Positions 34,095-44,500 of a DNA stretch of 64,000 nucleotides are shown piece by piece. This DNA comes from an uncultured Lachnospiraceae bacterium (lineage in GTDB: Bacteria; Bacillota; Clostridia; Lachnospirales; Lachnospiraceae). The notes under the pieces were generated by a model, which did not search any database, had not been told where the DNA came from, and worked only from the letters and a program-made list of their open reading frames with translations. A program made the position numbers and the translations under genes. The stretch lies in the NCBI GenBank assembly GCA_910587765.1, contig CAJUNR010000025.1:1-64000 (forward strand), read 5' to 3'. The stretch's first letter is position 1; every line of letters begins with the position of its first letter.

Positions 34095-34201
34095 GATAAC
34101 AGTCTCCCTTCTGAATCCGGACGGGATCCGGATATGCTCTGATCATAACACGTTCTTTTCCCGATTGCCACTGTCTTCTGAGGTGTGCTTTAGCGCCTGT
34201 C

Positions 34202-34250
34202 CGGCGCCTTTCAATGGGGCGTTCAGGAAAATTAGTGCGCGCCGGGCTGG
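34202..34250. repeat. Truncated family B element (3' part)
   Basis: GGCGCCTTTCAATGGGGCGT followed by TCAGGA matches the conserved 3' part of the two full family B copies (GGCGCC-TTCAATGGG-CTTTCAGGA). The matching 5' arm is missing. It lies in the 440-bp gap upstream of the phosphate transporter, which otherwise holds only the promoter. Confidence 0.6.
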
Positions 34251-34315
34251 AAAACGGCGTGAGTGCGGGGACGGTTCCCGACTTGGCCCGCGCTTCAGGA
34301 GGGAACGCAGCGGCA

Positions 34316-34344
34316 TTGACGAATTGCGGCGGAGCGGTTATACT
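34316..34344 (+). promoter_or_regulatory. Promoter of the Na/Pi cotransporter gene
   Basis: TTGACG (34316-34321), 17-bp spacer, TATACT (34339-34344). The start codon is almost 190 bp further on, leaving a long leader with no clear structure. Confidence 0.65.
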
Positions 34345-34532
34345 GACAGCAGCCAGACGGTTTCCTGCGGATTTTACCTGAATTTTACGCGGATATCTCC
34401 TGTCTTTTACATAGCGGTATTAATATGACAAACGAAAACGGGAATATTAATGTTGACTGTGAAAAGACGGCATCTGTCCGCGCACCCCGGAAGAGGGGCG
34501 GGAAAGATGCAAAATCTGGAGGGAAATCAAAT

Positions 34533-36305
34533 ATGGACATTTTCGGCGTACTTACGATGGCGGGGGGACTGGCTCTCTTTCTCTACGGCATGGAGACGAT
34601 GGGAAAGGGGCTTTCGCAAATCTCGGGCGGAAAGCTGGAGCGGATTCTGGAGCGGCTTTCGTCCGGCCCGTTACGGGCGGTGCTTCTGGGCGCCGCGGTG
34701 ACGGCGCTCATTCAGTCTTCTTCGGCTACGACCGTTATGGTGGTGGGCTTTGTCAATTCCGGAATCATGAAGCTGACACAGGCGGTGGGCATTATCATGG
34801 GCGCCAATGTCGGCACGACCGTCACCTCCTGGATTTTGAGTCTGTCCGGTATCGAGAGCAGCAGCCTGTTCCTGCGGCTTTTGAAGCCGTCTTCCTTTGC
34901 GCCGGTGACGGCGGTGGTCGGCGTCTGTCTGCTGATGTTTTCCGGAAAGGAGAAACGAAAGGAACTGGGAGGGATTCTGACAGGTTTCGCAATCCTGATG
35001 ACGGGGATGGACGCCATGAGCGGCGCGGTGAAGCCGCTGGCGGACGTTCCGGAATTTACCGGTATGCTGACGATGTTTTCCCATCCGCTTGCGGGCATGC
35101 TCTGCGGAGCGCTGCTGACGGCGGTCATTCAGAGTTCCTCGGCGTCGGTGGGGATTCTGCAGGCGTTGTGCGCCACCGGGGCGGTTTCTTTTGGGACGGC
35201 GGTGCCGATTATTATGGGGCAGAATATCGGTACCTGCGTGACGGCGCTTCTGTCGGGCATCGGGGCGCATAAGAATGCGAGGCGGGCGGCGCTCGTTCAT
35301 CTGTACTTTAATGTGATCGGCACGCTGATTTTCATGACGGTATTCTACGGCCTGAATGGACTGGTGCGGTTTGATTTTCTGGAACAGCCGGTGAACGCAG
35401 CCGGTATTGCGGCCGTGCACTCGGTGTTCAATGTGGCTGCCACCGTGTTCCTGCTTCCGTTTTCCGGATTTTTGGTGAAGCTGGCCTGTCTGACGATCCC
35501 GGATTCCGGGGCAAAGAAGGGGCCCGGGAATGAAGATGCGAACGAGCTCAGGCTTCTGGACGTGCGTTTTCTGGATACACCCGGCTATGCGGTTGAGCAG
35601 TGCCGGATTGCGGCGGTGAAGATGGCGGGGCTGTCAAGAGAGGCGTTCCTGCGGTCGGCAAAGCTGCTGGAGGCATTCCGCGAAGAGGATGCGCAGGAAG
35701 TGAGGCGGCTGGAACAACTGGTGGACCGGTACGAGGACGGGCTTGGCAATTATCTTCTGAGGCTGGGAAGCCGGGATCTGACGGAGCGGGACAGCCGTAC
35801 GATTTCCATGCTTCTGCACTGTATCGGGGATTTTGAGCGGATCTGCGACCACGCGGTCAATCTTGCGGAGACGGCGGAGGAGCTTCACCACAAAAAGCTC
35901 CGGTTTTCGAGGAACGCGAAGGAGGAGCTGGAGGTATTGACGGGCGCCCTCCGGGAAGTGCTGGACACTGCGGTAGAGGTGTTTGAGAGAGAGGATACGG
36001 CAAAGGCGGCGGAAGTCGAACCGCTGGAAGAAACGATCGACGATCTGAGCAGGGAACTCAGAAAGAGGCATGTCAGGAGGCTGCGCGCAGGCGAGTGTAC
36101 GATCGAGCTGGGTTTTGTCCTTGCCGATCTGATCACCAATTTTGAGCGCATCTCGGATCACTGTTCCAACGTGGCCATCGCCCTGCTGCAGTCGGGAGAG
36201 GAAAGTCAGGAGGCGCACGAATATACGGCGGAGCTTCACCGGGGAGAAAATGCGGAATTTCAAAGAGCGTACGAAGCATATAGAAAAAAATATACGCTTC
36301 CGTAA
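34533..36305 (+). CDS. Na/Pi cotransporter family protein with PhoU-like C terminus
   Basis: 590 residues. The membrane half has two inverted NptA repeats, each with the QSSSA-type motif: ALIQSSSATTVMVVGFVNSG and AVIQSSSASVGILQALCATG. GANVGTTVTSW and GQNIGTCVTALL accompany them. The C-terminal 230 residues are a soluble PhoU-like helical domain with DFERICDHAVNLAE and NFERISDHCSNVA, metal-binding E/D-x-D-H motifs. It is predicted to import phosphate with sodium. ATG 34533 after GGAGGG was preferred over an upstream ATG that adds a basic leader. A response regulator gene begins 31 bp later. Confidence 0.92.
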   Translation: MDIFGVLTMAGGLALFLYGMETMGKGLSQISGGKLERILERLSSGPLRAVLLGAAVTALIQSSSATTVMVVGFVNSGIMKLTQAVGIIMGANVGTTVTSWILSLSGIESSSLFLRLLKPSSFAPVTAVVGVCLLMFSGKEKRKELGGILTGFAILMTGMDAMSGAVKPLADVPEFTGMLTMFSHPLAGMLCGALLTAVIQSSSASVGILQALCATGAVSFGTAVPIIMGQNIGTCVTALLSGIGAHKNARRAALVHLYFNVIGTLIFMTVFYGLNGLVRFDFLEQPVNAAGIAAVHSVFNVAATVFLLPFSGFLVKLACLTIPDSGAKKGPGNEDANELRLLDVRFLDTPGYAVEQCRIAAVKMAGLSREAFLRSAKLLEAFREEDAQEVRRLEQLVDRYEDGLGNYLLRLGSRDLTERDSRTISMLLHCIGDFERICDHAVNLAETAEELHHKKLRFSRNAKEELEVLTGALREVLDTAVEVFEREDTAKAAEVEPLEETIDDLSRELRKRHVRRLRAGECTIELGFVLADLITNFERISDHCSNVAIALLQSGEESQEAHEYTAELHRGENAEFQRAYEAYRKKYTLP

Positions 36306-36336
36306 AAGGATCTCAAAAGACGGAGGGAATGTTTCT

Positions 36337-37008
36337 ATGGCATTGATTTATATCGTAGAGGACGATACTAATATCAGAGAGATTGAGCGTTTTGCGCTTC
36401 AGAACAGCGGATATCAGGTGGAAGAATTTTCTGATGCGGGAGAGTTCTATTCCGGTGTCTTTTCAAAGACACCGGATTGTGTTCTTCTGGACATTATGCT
36501 TCCGGGAGAAGACGGTCTGACGGTTCTTCAGAAATTCCGGCGGCTGCCGGGAATGAAACGCATTCCTGTTATGATGGTAACGGCGAAAACGACGGAGCTC
36601 GATAAAGTGAAAGGTCTGGATCTGGGAGCGGATGATTATATAACCAAACCCTTCGGCATCATGGAATTGATATCAAGGGTGAAAGCGTTGCTTCGGCGCA
36701 GTATGGGAACAGGGGAGGAAGAACCGCTTTTTGCCGACCCGATCATGCTCGACGGGATTAAACGAATGGTATATGTACACGGGCAGCCATGTACGCTGAC
36801 TTACAAAGAGTATGAACTTTTGAAATTTCTGCTTCAAAACAGAGGGATTGTTTTATCCAGAGATGTAATTATGGAACGAATATGGGATGTCAGTTTTGAA
36901 GGGGAATCCAGAACGCTGGACGTACATATTAAAACGCTGCGGCAGAAGCTTGGGAGCGCCGGGAAGCTGATCAAAACCGTACGAAATGTGGGCTACAGAA
37001 TCGAATGA
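36337..37008 (+). CDS. OmpR/PhoB-type response regulator
   Basis: 223 residues. The receiver domain has IVEDDTN, the phospho-acceptor Asp in CVLLDIMLPGEDG, and the switch Lys in DDYITKPFG. The C-terminal winged helix has LTYKEYELLKFLLQNRG and RTLDVHIKTLRQKLG. It follows the phosphate transporter by 31 bp and precedes a histidine kinase by 25 bp, so phosphate-linked control is a fair inference. The start follows CGGAGGG. Confidence 0.93.
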   Translation: MALIYIVEDDTNIREIERFALQNSGYQVEEFSDAGEFYSGVFSKTPDCVLLDIMLPGEDGLTVLQKFRRLPGMKRIPVMMVTAKTTELDKVKGLDLGADDYITKPFGIMELISRVKALLRRSMGTGEEEPLFADPIMLDGIKRMVYVHGQPCTLTYKEYELLKFLLQNRGIVLSRDVIMERIWDVSFEGESRTLDVHIKTLRQKLGSAGKLIKTVRNVGYRIE

Positions 37009-37033
37009 GGAACTCTGGAGGAGGGATGGAAGA

Positions 37034-38377
37034 ATGAGGAGAAGGATTCGCGGAGAATTTATTCTGGTAGCGTTTGTATCAATCTTTTTGACGACGCTGT
37101 TGATCATCGCCGTGTTCTACCGATGCTTTCAAAAGGAAATTATGGATGAGCTGGGGATCTGTACCCGTATGCTTCAGAACATGGAAGAACCGGCTGTTTT
37201 GGAAAAAGCGGACAGGAGCTACGACGGGCTGGAGCTTCAGGGAATCCGTCTCTCTCTGATCAGGCGGGACGGAGAGGTGCTGTATGACAACGGAGCGGAT
37301 GTGGGAGGCATGGACAATCACGGGAACCGTCCGGAAGTAGAGGAGGCGCTTAGAAGAGGGTACGGCCAGGCGGTCAGAAGATCGGATACGCTGGACCGCA
37401 GCGCTTTTTATTATGCGGTGCTTCTTTCGGACGGAAATATTCTGAGAACTGCCAGAGAGTCTTCCAGCATATGGGGAATCTTTGTTCATTCGATGCCGGC
37501 CGTGTTTGCGGTGTCGGCATTTGTTTTTTTGTTCTGTTTTTTTCTGTCTGCGCGCGCTGCCAGGACGTTGATCGAGCCTGTCGAGCGGCTTGCGGAGAAT
37601 CTGGATGAGTGCGACGACGCCCAGGTTTATCAGGAAATGCAGCCTTTTATCCGCAGGATTCGCCGGCAGCATGAAGATCTTCTGAAAAATGTCAGGCTTC
37701 GTCAGAATTTTACCGCCAATATTTCTCATGAACTAAAGACTCCCCTTACGTCTATATCCGGTTACGCAGAACTGATTGAGCGCGGCATGGCAGATCAAAC
37801 GGATACCAGGAGGTTTGCGGGGGAAATTCATAAAAATGCGGCGAGGCTTCTGAGAATGATCAACGACATCATTCGTCTGTCGGAACTGGACGTTATGGAA
37901 AAGGAATCGGTGGTATTTGAAGAGGTTCCGCTCTATCAGACGGCAAAGATCAGCGTCGATATGCTCCAGATGCATGCGAAAAAGCATCAGGTGACGCTTT
38001 CCATGGAGGGCGCGCCCTGCAGCATCCGGGGAAACAAGGAGATGATAGAGGAGGTTTTGTATAATCTGTGCGACAATGGAATCCACTATAACAGAGAAGG
38101 CGGAAGCGTACGGGTTACGGCGGAGCCTGCGGGGGAGCGGGTAAGGCTCTGCGTGGAGGACACGGGGATCGGCATTGCAAAAAAGTATCAGGAGCGTGTA
38201 TTTGAGCGGTTTTACCGGGTGGATAAAAGCCGTTCCAGACTGACGGGAGGAACCGGTCTGGGACTTGCGATTGTAAAACATATCGCAGAGCAGCATCAGG
38301 CAGAACTGACGCTGGAAAGCCGGGAAGGAGAGGGGACGAGGATTGTTCTTCTGTTTGACAGAGTCCAGGGAAAGTAA
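37034..38377 (+). CDS. Membrane sensor histidine kinase (PhoR-like)
   Basis: 447 residues. Two transmembrane segments (about 9-30 and 155-178) bracket an extracytoplasmic sensor of about 120 residues. The cytoplasmic part has NISHELKTPLTSISGYAEL with the phospho-accepting His. The ATPase boxes are NLCDNGIHYN, VEDTGIGIAKKY and GGTGLGLAIVKHI. It pairs with the response regulator just upstream and ends the operon that begins with the Na/Pi cotransporter. The ATG at 37034 follows GGAGGGATGG. Confidence 0.93.
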   Translation: MRRRIRGEFILVAFVSIFLTTLLIIAVFYRCFQKEIMDELGICTRMLQNMEEPAVLEKADRSYDGLELQGIRLSLIRRDGEVLYDNGADVGGMDNHGNRPEVEEALRRGYGQAVRRSDTLDRSAFYYAVLLSDGNILRTARESSSIWGIFVHSMPAVFAVSAFVFLFCFFLSARAARTLIEPVERLAENLDECDDAQVYQEMQPFIRRIRRQHEDLLKNVRLRQNFTANISHELKTPLTSISGYAELIERGMADQTDTRRFAGEIHKNAARLLRMINDIIRLSELDVMEKESVVFEEVPLYQTAKISVDMLQMHAKKHQVTLSMEGAPCSIRGNKEMIEEVLYNLCDNGIHYNREGGSVRVTAEPAGERVRLCVEDTGIGIAKKYQERVFERFYRVDKSRSRLTGGTGLGLAIVKHIAEQHQAELTLESREGEGTRIVLLFDRVQGK

Positions 38378-38424
38378 TGAAAGACAAAACAGGCGGAAAG
38401 GGCGATAAGGGCGATAAGTTTTAT

Positions 38425-38453
38425 TTGCTACTCCGGTGAAAATGATTTATAAT
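38425..38453 (+). promoter_or_regulatory. Promoter of folA-ftsW
   Basis: TTGCTA (38425-38430), 17-bp spacer, TATAAT (38448-38453), 107 bp before the dihydrofolate reductase start. Confidence 0.65.
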
Positions 38454-38559
38454 AAGTCACATACTTACTGATGGAAAGTTCAGAACGGGCGGCGGAGCAC
38501 GCCTTTGTCGTCCGTGACTGTGCAAAACGGTACGGAGTACAGGCAGGGGGAATGTCTAT

Positions 38560-39054
38560 ATGAATATGATCGTGGCAGCAGATAAAAACTGGGGAATCGG
38601 ATACCGGAACCGGCTTCTGGTGAGTATCCCGGAGGATATGAAATTTTTCCGCAGTGCGACGGAAGGAAACGTTGTGGTAATGGGCAGAAAGACGCTGGAG
38701 AGCTTTCCCGGCGGACGGCCGCTTGGAAATCGCACGAACATTGTCCTGACAAAAAATCAGGATTACCGGGTACGGGGCGCGGTGGTCTGCCATTCGCTGG
38801 AGGAAGTGTTAAAGGAGCTGGAGGCGTATCCTTCAGAGAAAGTGTATGTGATCGGCGGAAGCAGTATTTATGAACAGTTTCTTCCTCTCTGCAACGTGGC
38901 GCATGTGACAAAAATCGATCATGCCTACGAAGCGGACGCGTATTTTCCGGATATTGACCGGATGCCGGAATGGACGCTTACCGGGGAGAGCGAGGAGAAG
39001 ACTTATTTTGATCTGGAATTTACATTCTGCCGCTATGAGAGACTGGAGGCCTGA
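38560..39054 (+). CDS. folA: Dihydrofolate reductase
   Basis: It reduces dihydrofolate to tetrahydrofolate with NADPH. 164 residues: MIVAADKNWGIGYRN at the start, IPEDMKFFR (substrate-site acidic residue), VVMGRKTLESFPGGRPL (NADPH loop), and VYVIGGSSIYEQFL. The size is typical of chromosomal enzymes. No thymidylate synthase gene is next to it. It ends 2 bp before the FtsW-type gene. Confidence 0.95.
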   Translation: MNMIVAADKNWGIGYRNRLLVSIPEDMKFFRSATEGNVVVMGRKTLESFPGGRPLGNRTNIVLTKNQDYRVRGAVVCHSLEEVLKELEAYPSEKVYVIGGSSIYEQFLPLCNVAHVTKIDHAYEADAYFPDIDRMPEWTLTGESEEKTYFDLEFTFCRYERLEA

Positions 39055-39056
39055 GG

Positions 39057-40277
39057 ATGGCGGGAAAAAGGAGAGAACGTCTCTTTCATCTGAGCCTTCG
39101 GGGGCTGGATACGAACCTTCTGGTGGTGTTGTTCTTCATCATGATCTTTGGCTTCATCATGATTTACAGTGCGAGTTACTATACGGCAGGACTGAGCAAG
39201 GTATATAAGAACGATCCCATGTACCTGCTGAAAAGCCAGGTGATCTACAGTATGCTGGGACTTGCGGCCATGTTTGTGGTCTCCTGCGTGAATTATCATT
39301 TCTGGAGCATCCTGGTGATTCCGGGTTATGTGTTCTGCTGCGTGCTGGTACTGCTCCTTCAGGTTCCGTCCCTCGGCGTTACGGTGAAAGGAGCGACGAG
39401 GTGGCTGAAGATCGGTCCTGTGCAGTTTCAGGTGGCGGAACCGATCAAGCTGATCATGATTATTTTCATGGCTACGCTGATCGTGGTAAAGGGCCGCAGA
39501 CTGAGAAGCTGGCTGTCCATGTTCCGCATGATCCTTCCGTCGGCGATTGTGGCGGCGCTGATTCTGTATTTCAGCGATAACATGAGCACGGCGGCTATCC
39601 TTCTCGGCACGGCGGTGTTCATGGTGTACGTGGTGCATCCCGAGCAATGGAAATTTTTCCTCTGCGCGCTGGGAGTGGCGGCTCTGGTGGCGGGCGTTCT
39701 GTATTATGTGCGGAATCTGGATCCGGCGGATGTGGCCGGGGTTAATTTCCGTCTTGTCCGTATCCGGGCCTGGCTGTTTCCTTATGAATATGAGCAGGAC
39801 AAGGCTTATCAGGCGCTGCAGGGGCTTTACGCCATCGGTTCCGGAGGACTGTGGGGCAAAGGGCTCGGAAACAGCATACAGAAGCTGGGAAAAATACCGG
39901 AGCCCTTCAACGATTACATATTCGCGATCATCTGCGAGGAACTGGGAATCTTCGGCGCGGGGCTGATCATTCTCCTGTTCATCTATCTGCTTTACCGGAT
40001 TTATACGGTCTCCCAGACCGCCTACGATCTGCTGGGACGCATGCTTTCCATCGGCGTGATGTCTCATATCGCGCTGCAGGTGATTCTGAATCTGATGGTG
40101 GTGACGAATCTGTTTCCGACGACGGGGGTGACGCTTCCTTTTTTCAGCTACGGAGGGACGGCGTCGGTGTTTCTGCTGATTGAGATCGGCCTTGTCCTGA
40201 ATGTGAATAAATACAGTGTGGAGAGACGGCTGGAAGACCGCCGGGAGCGAAATGCAGGATACGGATCCGATTTTTGA
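39057..40277 (+). CDS. FtsW/RodA/SpoVE family SEDS glycosyltransferase
   Basis: 406 residues with about ten transmembrane helices. SEDS motifs are GATRWLKIGPVQFQVAEPIK, SDNMSTAAILLG, GSGGLWGKGLGNS, EPFNDYIFAIICEELG and TTGVTLPFFSYGGTA. SEDS proteins polymerise lipid II into peptidoglycan strands with a partner PBP. Family members working in division, elongation or sporulation cannot be separated by sequence alone; resemblance is best to FtsW/SpoVE. It starts 2 bp after folA. A family B palindrome lies just after the stop. Confidence 0.92.
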   Translation: MAGKRRERLFHLSLRGLDTNLLVVLFFIMIFGFIMIYSASYYTAGLSKVYKNDPMYLLKSQVIYSMLGLAAMFVVSCVNYHFWSILVIPGYVFCCVLVLLLQVPSLGVTVKGATRWLKIGPVQFQVAEPIKLIMIIFMATLIVVKGRRLRSWLSMFRMILPSAIVAALILYFSDNMSTAAILLGTAVFMVYVVHPEQWKFFLCALGVAALVAGVLYYVRNLDPADVAGVNFRLVRIRAWLFPYEYEQDKAYQALQGLYAIGSGGLWGKGLGNSIQKLGKIPEPFNDYIFAIICEELGIFGAGLIILLFIYLLYRIYTVSQTAYDLLGRMLSIGVMSHIALQVILNLMVVTNLFPTTGVTLPFFSYGGTASVFLLIEIGLVLNVNKYSVERRLEDRRERNAGYGSDF

Positions 40278-40299
40278 AAGATACGTGACATCCGGACGC

Positions 40300-40451
40300 C
40301 CGGTGCAGGCTGCTCATCCTTCCAGACCCCGCTCGCGCTTAATGAAGGGACGCAGCCATATTTAAGTCCCTGAAAGGGCATCAAGGCATGTTTTTGTGCC
40401 TTGGTGTCGGCGCCCTTCAATGGGTCTTTCAGGAAGAGCAGCCTGCACCGG
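40300..40451. repeat. Long multi-branched palindromic element, family B, copy 2
   Basis: The outer arms CCCGGTGCAGGCTGCTC (40300-40316) and GAGCAGCCTGCACCGGG (40435-40451) are perfect complements. AGACCC/GGGTCT pairs inside them. The centre has a GAAGGG-CGC/GCG-CCTTC stem and an AAGGCA/TGCCTT hairpin. Compared with copy 1 (25219-25384), arms and both inner stems differ in sequence but keep pairing. The unpaired segments CTTAATGA and TTCAATGGGTCTTTCAGGA are conserved. It lies between ftsW and ispG. Confidence 0.85.
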
Positions 40452-40506
40452 GCTGCGAATCGGCGCGGATGAGTAAATACGGGATTTTAACAGGAGGTAA
40501 TCAGAG

Positions 40507-41568
40507 ATGATGCACAGAGAACATACGAGAACCGTGAAGATCGGCGGCCGGGTGATCGGCGGCGGGGCTCCGGTCCTGATTCAGTCCATGACGAACACGA
40601 GGACGGAGGATGTGGAAGCCACAGTGGCGCAGATCCGGAGACTGGAGAAGGCCGGCTGCGAAATCATCCGCTGCACGGTGCCGACGATGGAAGCGGCGCT
40701 GGCTTTGGGGGAGATTAAAAAGCAGATCGGGATTCCGCTGGTGGCGGATATTCATTTCGATTATAAAATGGCGATTGCCGCCATGGAGAACGGCGCGGAC
40801 AAGATCCGCATCAATCCGGGAAACATCGGCAGTCAGGAAAGGATCAAAGCGGTCGTCGATACGGCGAAGGAGAGAGGGATCCCGATCCGGGTGGGAGTAA
40901 ACAGCGGTTCGCTGGAAAAGGAACTGGTGGAAAAATATCAGGGTGTCACGGCGGAAGGAATCGTGGAGAGCGCTCTGGACAAAGTAAAGATCATCGAGGA
41001 CCTGGGCTATGACAATCTGGTCATCAGCATCAAGTCGTCGGATGTGCTGATGTGCGCCCGGGCGCATGAACTGATCGCGGACCGGACGGATCATCCGCTC
41101 CATGTGGGCATCACGGAGGCCGGCACGCTCTATTCCGGCAATATCAAATCGGCGGTGGGCCTTGGCATGATTTTAAGCCGGGGGATCGGGGATACCGTGC
41201 GGGTGTCGCTGACCGGGGATCCGGTGGAAGAGATCCGCTCCGCCAAATTGATTCTCCGGACGCTGGGGCTTCGGAAGGGGGGCATCGAGGTGGTGTCCTG
41301 TCCTACCTGCGGCAGGACGAAGATCGACCTCATCCGCCTGGCGAACGAGGTGGAGCTCATGGCGGAGGAATATCCGCTGGATATCAAGGTGGCGGTCATG
41401 GGCTGTGTGGTCAACGGTCCCGGTGAGGCGAAGGAAGCGGACATCGGCATTGCCGGCGGAATCGGCGAGGGACTGCTGATCAAACGCGGCGAAGTGGTGA
41501 AGAAGCTGCCGGAAGGGGAACTTCTGGAGGCGCTCAGACAGGAGCTGGAGCACTGGGGCCATGAATGA
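40507..41568 (+). CDS. ispG: (E)-4-hydroxy-3-methylbut-2-enyl diphosphate synthase
   Basis: Penultimate enzyme of the MEP isoprenoid pathway, using a 4Fe-4S cluster. 353 residues with IQSMTNTRTEDVEAT, ADIHFDYKMA, RINPGNIG, HVGITEAGT and the cluster-binding SCPTCGRTKID followed by GCVVNGPGEAKEAD. AGGAGG stands 9 bases before the ATG at 40507. It overlaps polC by 8 bp. The dxr and rseP genes that often precede ispG-polC in Firmicutes are not present here. Confidence 0.96.
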   Translation: MMHREHTRTVKIGGRVIGGGAPVLIQSMTNTRTEDVEATVAQIRRLEKAGCEIIRCTVPTMEAALALGEIKKQIGIPLVADIHFDYKMAIAAMENGADKIRINPGNIGSQERIKAVVDTAKERGIPIRVGVNSGSLEKELVEKYQGVTAEGIVESALDKVKIIEDLGYDNLVISIKSSDVLMCARAHELIADRTDHPLHVGITEAGTLYSGNIKSAVGLGMILSRGIGDTVRVSLTGDPVEEIRSAKLILRTLGLRKGGIEVVSCPTCGRTKIDLIRLANEVELMAEEYPLDIKVAVMGCVVNGPGEAKEADIGIAGGIGEGLLIKRGEVVKKLPEGELLEALRQELEHWGHE

Positions 41569-44500
41569 AAAGCCGTTTTTTGAAGTGTTCAGCAGTCTGC
41601 AGGTGGAACAACCGGTCCGGGCGCTTCTGGAACAGGTTATGGTCACAAAAGTGTCCATGACGCCCGCGCAGGATATGCTGAGGGTTTATATTACGAGTAA
41701 AAAGCTGATTGCCAAGGATCAGCTTTTTCAGTTGGCGAAACAGATCCGCCGGCAGATCTTCGGTTACCGGAGGGTACAGGTACATATTCTGGAAAAATTT
41801 TTCCTCTCGGAGCAGTATACGCCGCGGAAACTGTGGGAGGCCTACGAGGACAGCGTTTTGACGGAGCTCGAAGCGTACAGCCCGTACAAACGCAGCATTA
41901 TGAAAAGCGCCCGTGTGGATTTTCCGGATGAACGCACGGTACTGGTGGGTGTTTCCGATAAAATCTACGACCGGGAAGCGGTGGACGACATTGTGAGGAT
42001 TCTGGACCGTGTGTTCAATGAGCGCTGCGGTTTCCGCGTGAAGGTGGATGTGGAGTACATTGAGACCGAAGAGGCGGAGCACAGAGAGAAGAGCGAGGCG
42101 GAATTAAGACAGCAGATCAGTTACCTGACGGAAAATCTGCGAAAAGAACAGGCGGCCAGGGAAGAGGAGACAGAGGAGACAAAGACGGCCGGCCGAAAAG
42201 CGGGGGCCGCCCGGGGTCAAAGCGGGGCGCCGGAACGGAAGAAACCTTCCAGGGCCGGCGTCAGGGGAAGCCTGAGGGGACGCCGGTATGCGGAAGGCGG
42301 CAGAGGCGCGGGCATCCGCAGAAGCGATCACCCGGATGTACTTTACGGACGGGATTTTGAAAATGAACCGATTCCGCTCGATCAGGTGGTCGAGGAGATG
42401 GGAGAGGTGACGGTCCGGGGAAAGATTCTGAACATGGAGGAGCGGGAGATCCGCGGAGAACGGACGATCGTCACGCTGACCGTCTCGGATTTTACCGATA
42501 CGATTCATGTGAAGATGTTTACGAAAAACGAAGCGCTGTCGGAGGTGAAGGAGCGGATCACGGCCGGAAGCTTTGTGAAGCTGAAAGGTATGACGGTCCT
42601 GGACCGTTTTGACCATGAACTGACGATCAGTTCCGTGGTGGGCATTAAGAAGATCGCCGATTTTACCGCGAAGCGTATGGACTATTCCTACAAAAAGAGA
42701 GTGGAACTCCACTGTCATACGAAGATGAGCGATATGGACGGGGTGACGGATGCGTCGGTGCTGCTGAAACGGGCCAGAGAGTGGGGCATGCCGGCTCTTG
42801 CCATTACGGATCACGGCTGCGTACAGGCGTTTACGGAAGCGAGCCATACCGTCTCGAAGAACGAAGACTTCAAGGTCATCTACGGGGTGGAAGGATATCT
42901 GGTAGACGATTTGAAAGAAGTGGTGGAGCATTCCAGGGGGCAGAGTCTTGACAGCGCCTATGTGGTCTTCGACCTGGAGACCACCGGACTGAGCGCGGTG
43001 AACAACCGCATCATCGAGATCGGCGCGGTGAAGGTGGAGAGAGGCAGAATCACGGAACGGTTCAGCACGTTTGTAAACCCGCAGGAGCCGATTCCGTTCG
43101 AGATCGAACAATTGACCGGCATCAGCGACGAGATGGTCCTGGACGCGCCGGTGATCGGGGACGTGCTTCCGGATTTTCTGAAATTCTGCGAAGGATGCGT
43201 ACTGATTGCCCATAACGCCTCTTTTGACGCGGGATTTATCGAGGAAAACTGCAGAAAACTGGGAATCCCGACGGATTTCACCGTAGGAGATACGGTGGCC
43301 ATGGCGCGGCTCCTTTTGCCGACCTTGAATAAGTTCAAGCTGGATCATGTGGCAAAAGCGCTGAATATTCCGCTGAACCACCATCACCGGGCAGTGGACG
43401 ACGCGGCGTGTACGGCGGAAATTTTTGTGAAATTTCTGGAAATGTTCCGGGCAAGGGATGTGTTTACGCTTGATCAGGTCAATGAACTGGGGCGGGCGAA
43501 TGCGGCGGCGGTGAAAAAGCTTCCGACCCATCATGTGATTCTTCTTGCCAAAAATGACATCGGAAGGGTCAACCTGTACCGGCTGGTGTCCCTGTCCCAT
43601 CTGGATTATTTTGCCAGGCGGCCCAGAATCCCCAAAAGCGGGCTTTTGAAATACCGGGAAGGGCTGATCGTCGGTTCCGCCTGTGAGGCGGGCGAGCTGT
43701 ATCAGGCGATTCTTCGGGGAGCTCCGAGACAGGAGATCGCCCGGATTGTGGAATTTTATGATTATCTGGAGATTCAGCCTCTGGGTAACAACGCGTTTAT
43801 GCTGCGCGACGAGAAGAATCCGGTGAAATCGGAGGAGGATCTGCGGGAAAATGTCCGCCGGATCGTTCGGCTGGGAGAAGAATTTCATAAACCGGTAGCG
43901 GCTACCTGCGACGTGCACTTTATCGACCCTCAGGACGAGATCTACCGCAGAATCATCATGGCGGGCAAGGGGTTCGCCGACGCGGATCAGCAGGCGCCTC
44001 TGTTTCTGCGTACGACGGAGGAGATGCTGAAAGAATTTGAATTTCTGGGAGCGGAGAAAGCGGAGGAAGTGGTGATTACCAACACGAACCGGATCGCGGA
44101 TATGTGCGAACATCTGTCTCCGGTCCGTCCGGACAAATGTCCTCCGGTCATTCCGGACTCGGACAAGATTCTGCGCAGAATCTGCTATGAGAAAGCGCAT
44201 GAGATTTACGGAGAGGATCTGCCCCCGATCGTGACGGAACGGCTGGAAAGAGAATTGAAGTCCATCATCGGCAACGGCTTTGCGGTCATGTACATCATCG
44301 CTCAGAAACTGGTGTGGAAGTCGGTGGACGACGGGTATCTGGTGGGTTCCCGCGGCTCGGTCGGCTCCTCTTTCGTGGCGACGATGGCGGGAATTACGGA
44401 AGTAAATCCGCTCAGTCCGCATTATATTTGTCCGCAGTGCCATTACAGCGATTTCGAGTCGGAGGAAGTGAGAAAGTACGCGGGCATGGCGGGCTGCGAT

